This document shows, one piece after another, positions 4,852 to 6,011 of a DNA stretch of 6,011 bases. The stretch's first letter is position 1; each line of letters starts with the position of its first letter. Below the pieces are notes generated by a model. It saw only the letters and a program-made list of their open reading frames with translations, was not told where the DNA came from and did not search any database. The position numbers were made by a program, and so were the translations under genes. The stretch is from JBGTLW01 sp041743835 (GTDB lineage: Bacteria; Planctomycetota; Phycisphaerae; Phycisphaerales; Phycisphaeraceae): the NCBI GenBank assembly GCA_041743835.1, contig JBGTLW010000167.1, positions 1 through 6,011 on the forward strand, read 5' to 3'.

Positions 4852-6011
4852 ATGCCCGACCGCCTGCTGTCGCCTGCCCTGCTGCTTTCAGCCTGCCTGC
4901 TCACGCCCGCTGGGTGGGCTTCACAGCCCCTGCCGATCGAGCGCCCAGCCGAGGCTCCCCTGCGGGTGACTGAGGCCGAGCCGTTGTTTGACCTGGCCAG
5001 GAGCGTGCAACAGGTGTCGCCGCAGTCGTTTCGGCTGAGGTTCCACGCGACGGACCTGATCAAGGCGGGTCAGACGCCCCGGCCGCTGGTCGGCGATATC
5101 TCGCGGGTCGATGGCAAGTGGGTCGCGGGCACCGGCAACACCCCCGGCTACAACCAAGCCCTTCACACCATTGATATCACCGAGGGTAAGGCCGACCAGA
5201 CCCACATCAAAGCCACGCTCAAGGCCACCATCAAGCCCGACAACTGGGTCCCCGCAGACAAGAAGACCCGCGAGGTCACCTTCGAGCTAGACCTCAAGCT
5301 CATCCCCGCCGAGCGAGCGCCCGGCTCCAACGAGGACGCCGAGCCGAGCACAGAGGGCCAGTTCTGGCGCGTCTTTCCCAACAGCGATCAACCCACGCTC
5401 AAAGTCGAGGGCACCTACCGCGTCATCGAGTCGCCCTACGAGGCGGACGCGGCCGAGCCTTCCACCGGCCAAGTCACCGGCACGCTCTCGGTCCCCATCG
5501 CGCCAAACCGATGGAACATGGGCACCCTCAATGAAGCGGCAGACGGCGTCCGCCTGCGGCTGGACATGGGCACCACCCGCGGCAACTGGAACCACGCACG
5601 ACTCACTCAAATGGGATTCGAGCCCGCACGCGATCTCTCGGCGTGGCACGGCCTGCGCATCAGCATCGACACCGACAAGCCACGCGACGACGCCAACATC
5701 GCGGTCTGGCTCCGCGAAGACGACGGCAGTTGGTACTACGTCAAATACGCCGTGCCCCTCGCGGACGAACAGAACCAGGCGGTGCTCCTCTTTGAAGACT
5801 TCTCGGAAGCCGAGTGGGTCTCCCCGACCAATCACATGGACGAGGACTACGTGCTGGACCGCTCGGGCGTCGCGGTGATCGGCATCGGCATCGTCAACGC
5901 GTTGGGCGTCGGGGAGGTCGGCTTTGAGATCAAGGGCGTCGAGCTGGTCCGCGTGGATCGGCCCGCGCCGACGCCGGCCGTGGCGCGGGTGACCGGCAAG
6001 CTCCTGTCGGT
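4852..6011 (+). CDS. Exported protein with carbohydrate-binding-like beta-sandwich region (partial, C-terminus outside window)
   Basis: Open frame running off the right edge; 386 complete codons are visible. The N-terminus (MPDRLLSPALLLSAC...) is a signal peptide: Arg4, a hydrophobic core at 5-19 and likely cleavage after GWA (21-23). LSAC (12-15) also fits a lipobox, but the residues after the Cys stay hydrophobic, so peptidase I cleavage is favoured. Residues about 55-225 are Lys/Asp/Thr-rich and beta-strand-like, with no family recognised. Residues about 231-368 look like a jelly-roll domain of the carbohydrate-binding-module kind: DGVRLRLDMG, LSAWHGLRISIDTD, a WYYVKY strand, LLFEDFSEAEW, and a closing GVGEVGFEIKGVELVRVD. 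Such domains often precede a glycoside hydrolase domain, which could lie beyond the window. The ATG at 4852 is preferred over the in-frame ATG at 4819 because it gives a standard signal peptide and has a weak GGA at 4843-4845. The protein as a whole is unrecognised; function is an inference. Confidence 0.8.
   Translation, partial: MPDRLLSPALLLSACLLTPAGWASQPLPIERPAEAPLRVTEAEPLFDLARSVQQVSPQSFRLRFHATDLIKAGQTPRPLVGDISRVDGKWVAGTGNTPGYNQALHTIDITEGKADQTHIKATLKATIKPDNWVPADKKTREVTFELDLKLIPAERAPGSNEDAEPSTEGQFWRVFPNSDQPTLKVEGTYRVIESPYEADAAEPSTGQVTGTLSVPIAPNRWNMGTLNEAADGVRLRLDMGTTRGNWNHARLTQMGFEPARDLSAWHGLRISIDTDKPRDDANIAVWLREDDGSWYYVKYAVPLADEQNQAVLLFEDFSEAEWVSPTNHMDEDYVLDRSGVAVIGIGIVNALGVGEVGFEIKGVELVRVDRPAPTPAVARVTGKLLS

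Noticed and set aside
5287..5835. Open frame of 182 codons on the minus strand
   Set aside because: It is antisense to the exported-protein gene, whose open frame with a signal peptide is continuous to the window edge.

Overview
The window is GC-rich with compact coding on both strands. It looks like a planctomycete chromosome, most likely of the Phycisphaerae type. That is an inference from four things: the base composition, a transmembrane Hanks-type kinase with an outer TPR-like region, a TadE-like protein, and the weakness or absence of Shine-Dalgarno sites before most genes. No rRNA, tRNA, CRISPR array, transposase or phage gene was seen.

Layout. Positions 1-2496 hold two minus-strand genes read in the order tadE-like then kinase, 75 nt apart, and so possibly co-transcribed. 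The TadE-like protein (GTG start at 2496) is membrane-anchored. The serine/threonine kinase starts at 1557 and runs off the left edge of the window. Positions 2497-2849 are a 353-nt divergent intergenic region with strongly biased strands: C-tracts including a run of 12 C, then G-tracts, then palindromic repeat units. Positions 2850-3887 encode thioredoxin reductase (trxB, plus strand). Positions 3888-4016 lie between convergent genes and hold a large inverted repeat made of the same palindromic unit found upstream of trxB. Positions 4017-4604 (minus) encode a HAD-family sugar-phosphate phosphatase of the YqaB/beta-phosphoglucomutase type. Positions 4605-4851 are a divergent intergenic region with several stem-loops, two of which are mutually exclusive. 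From 4852 to the right edge runs a secreted or surface protein (plus strand) with a beta-sandwich, carbohydrate-binding-like region. It is cut by the window end.

The genes do not form one pathway. The kinase/TadE pair suggests envelope signalling and surface structures, trxB is cytosolic redox housekeeping, the HAD enzyme is small-molecule phosphate metabolism, and the last gene is an exported protein, possibly polysaccharide-related. The most distinctive non-coding feature is the family of REP-like palindromes bracketing trxB. I see no convincing evidence for a wholly new multi-gene system; the best leads are the repeats, the G/C-tract blocks and the structured leader at 4712-4780.
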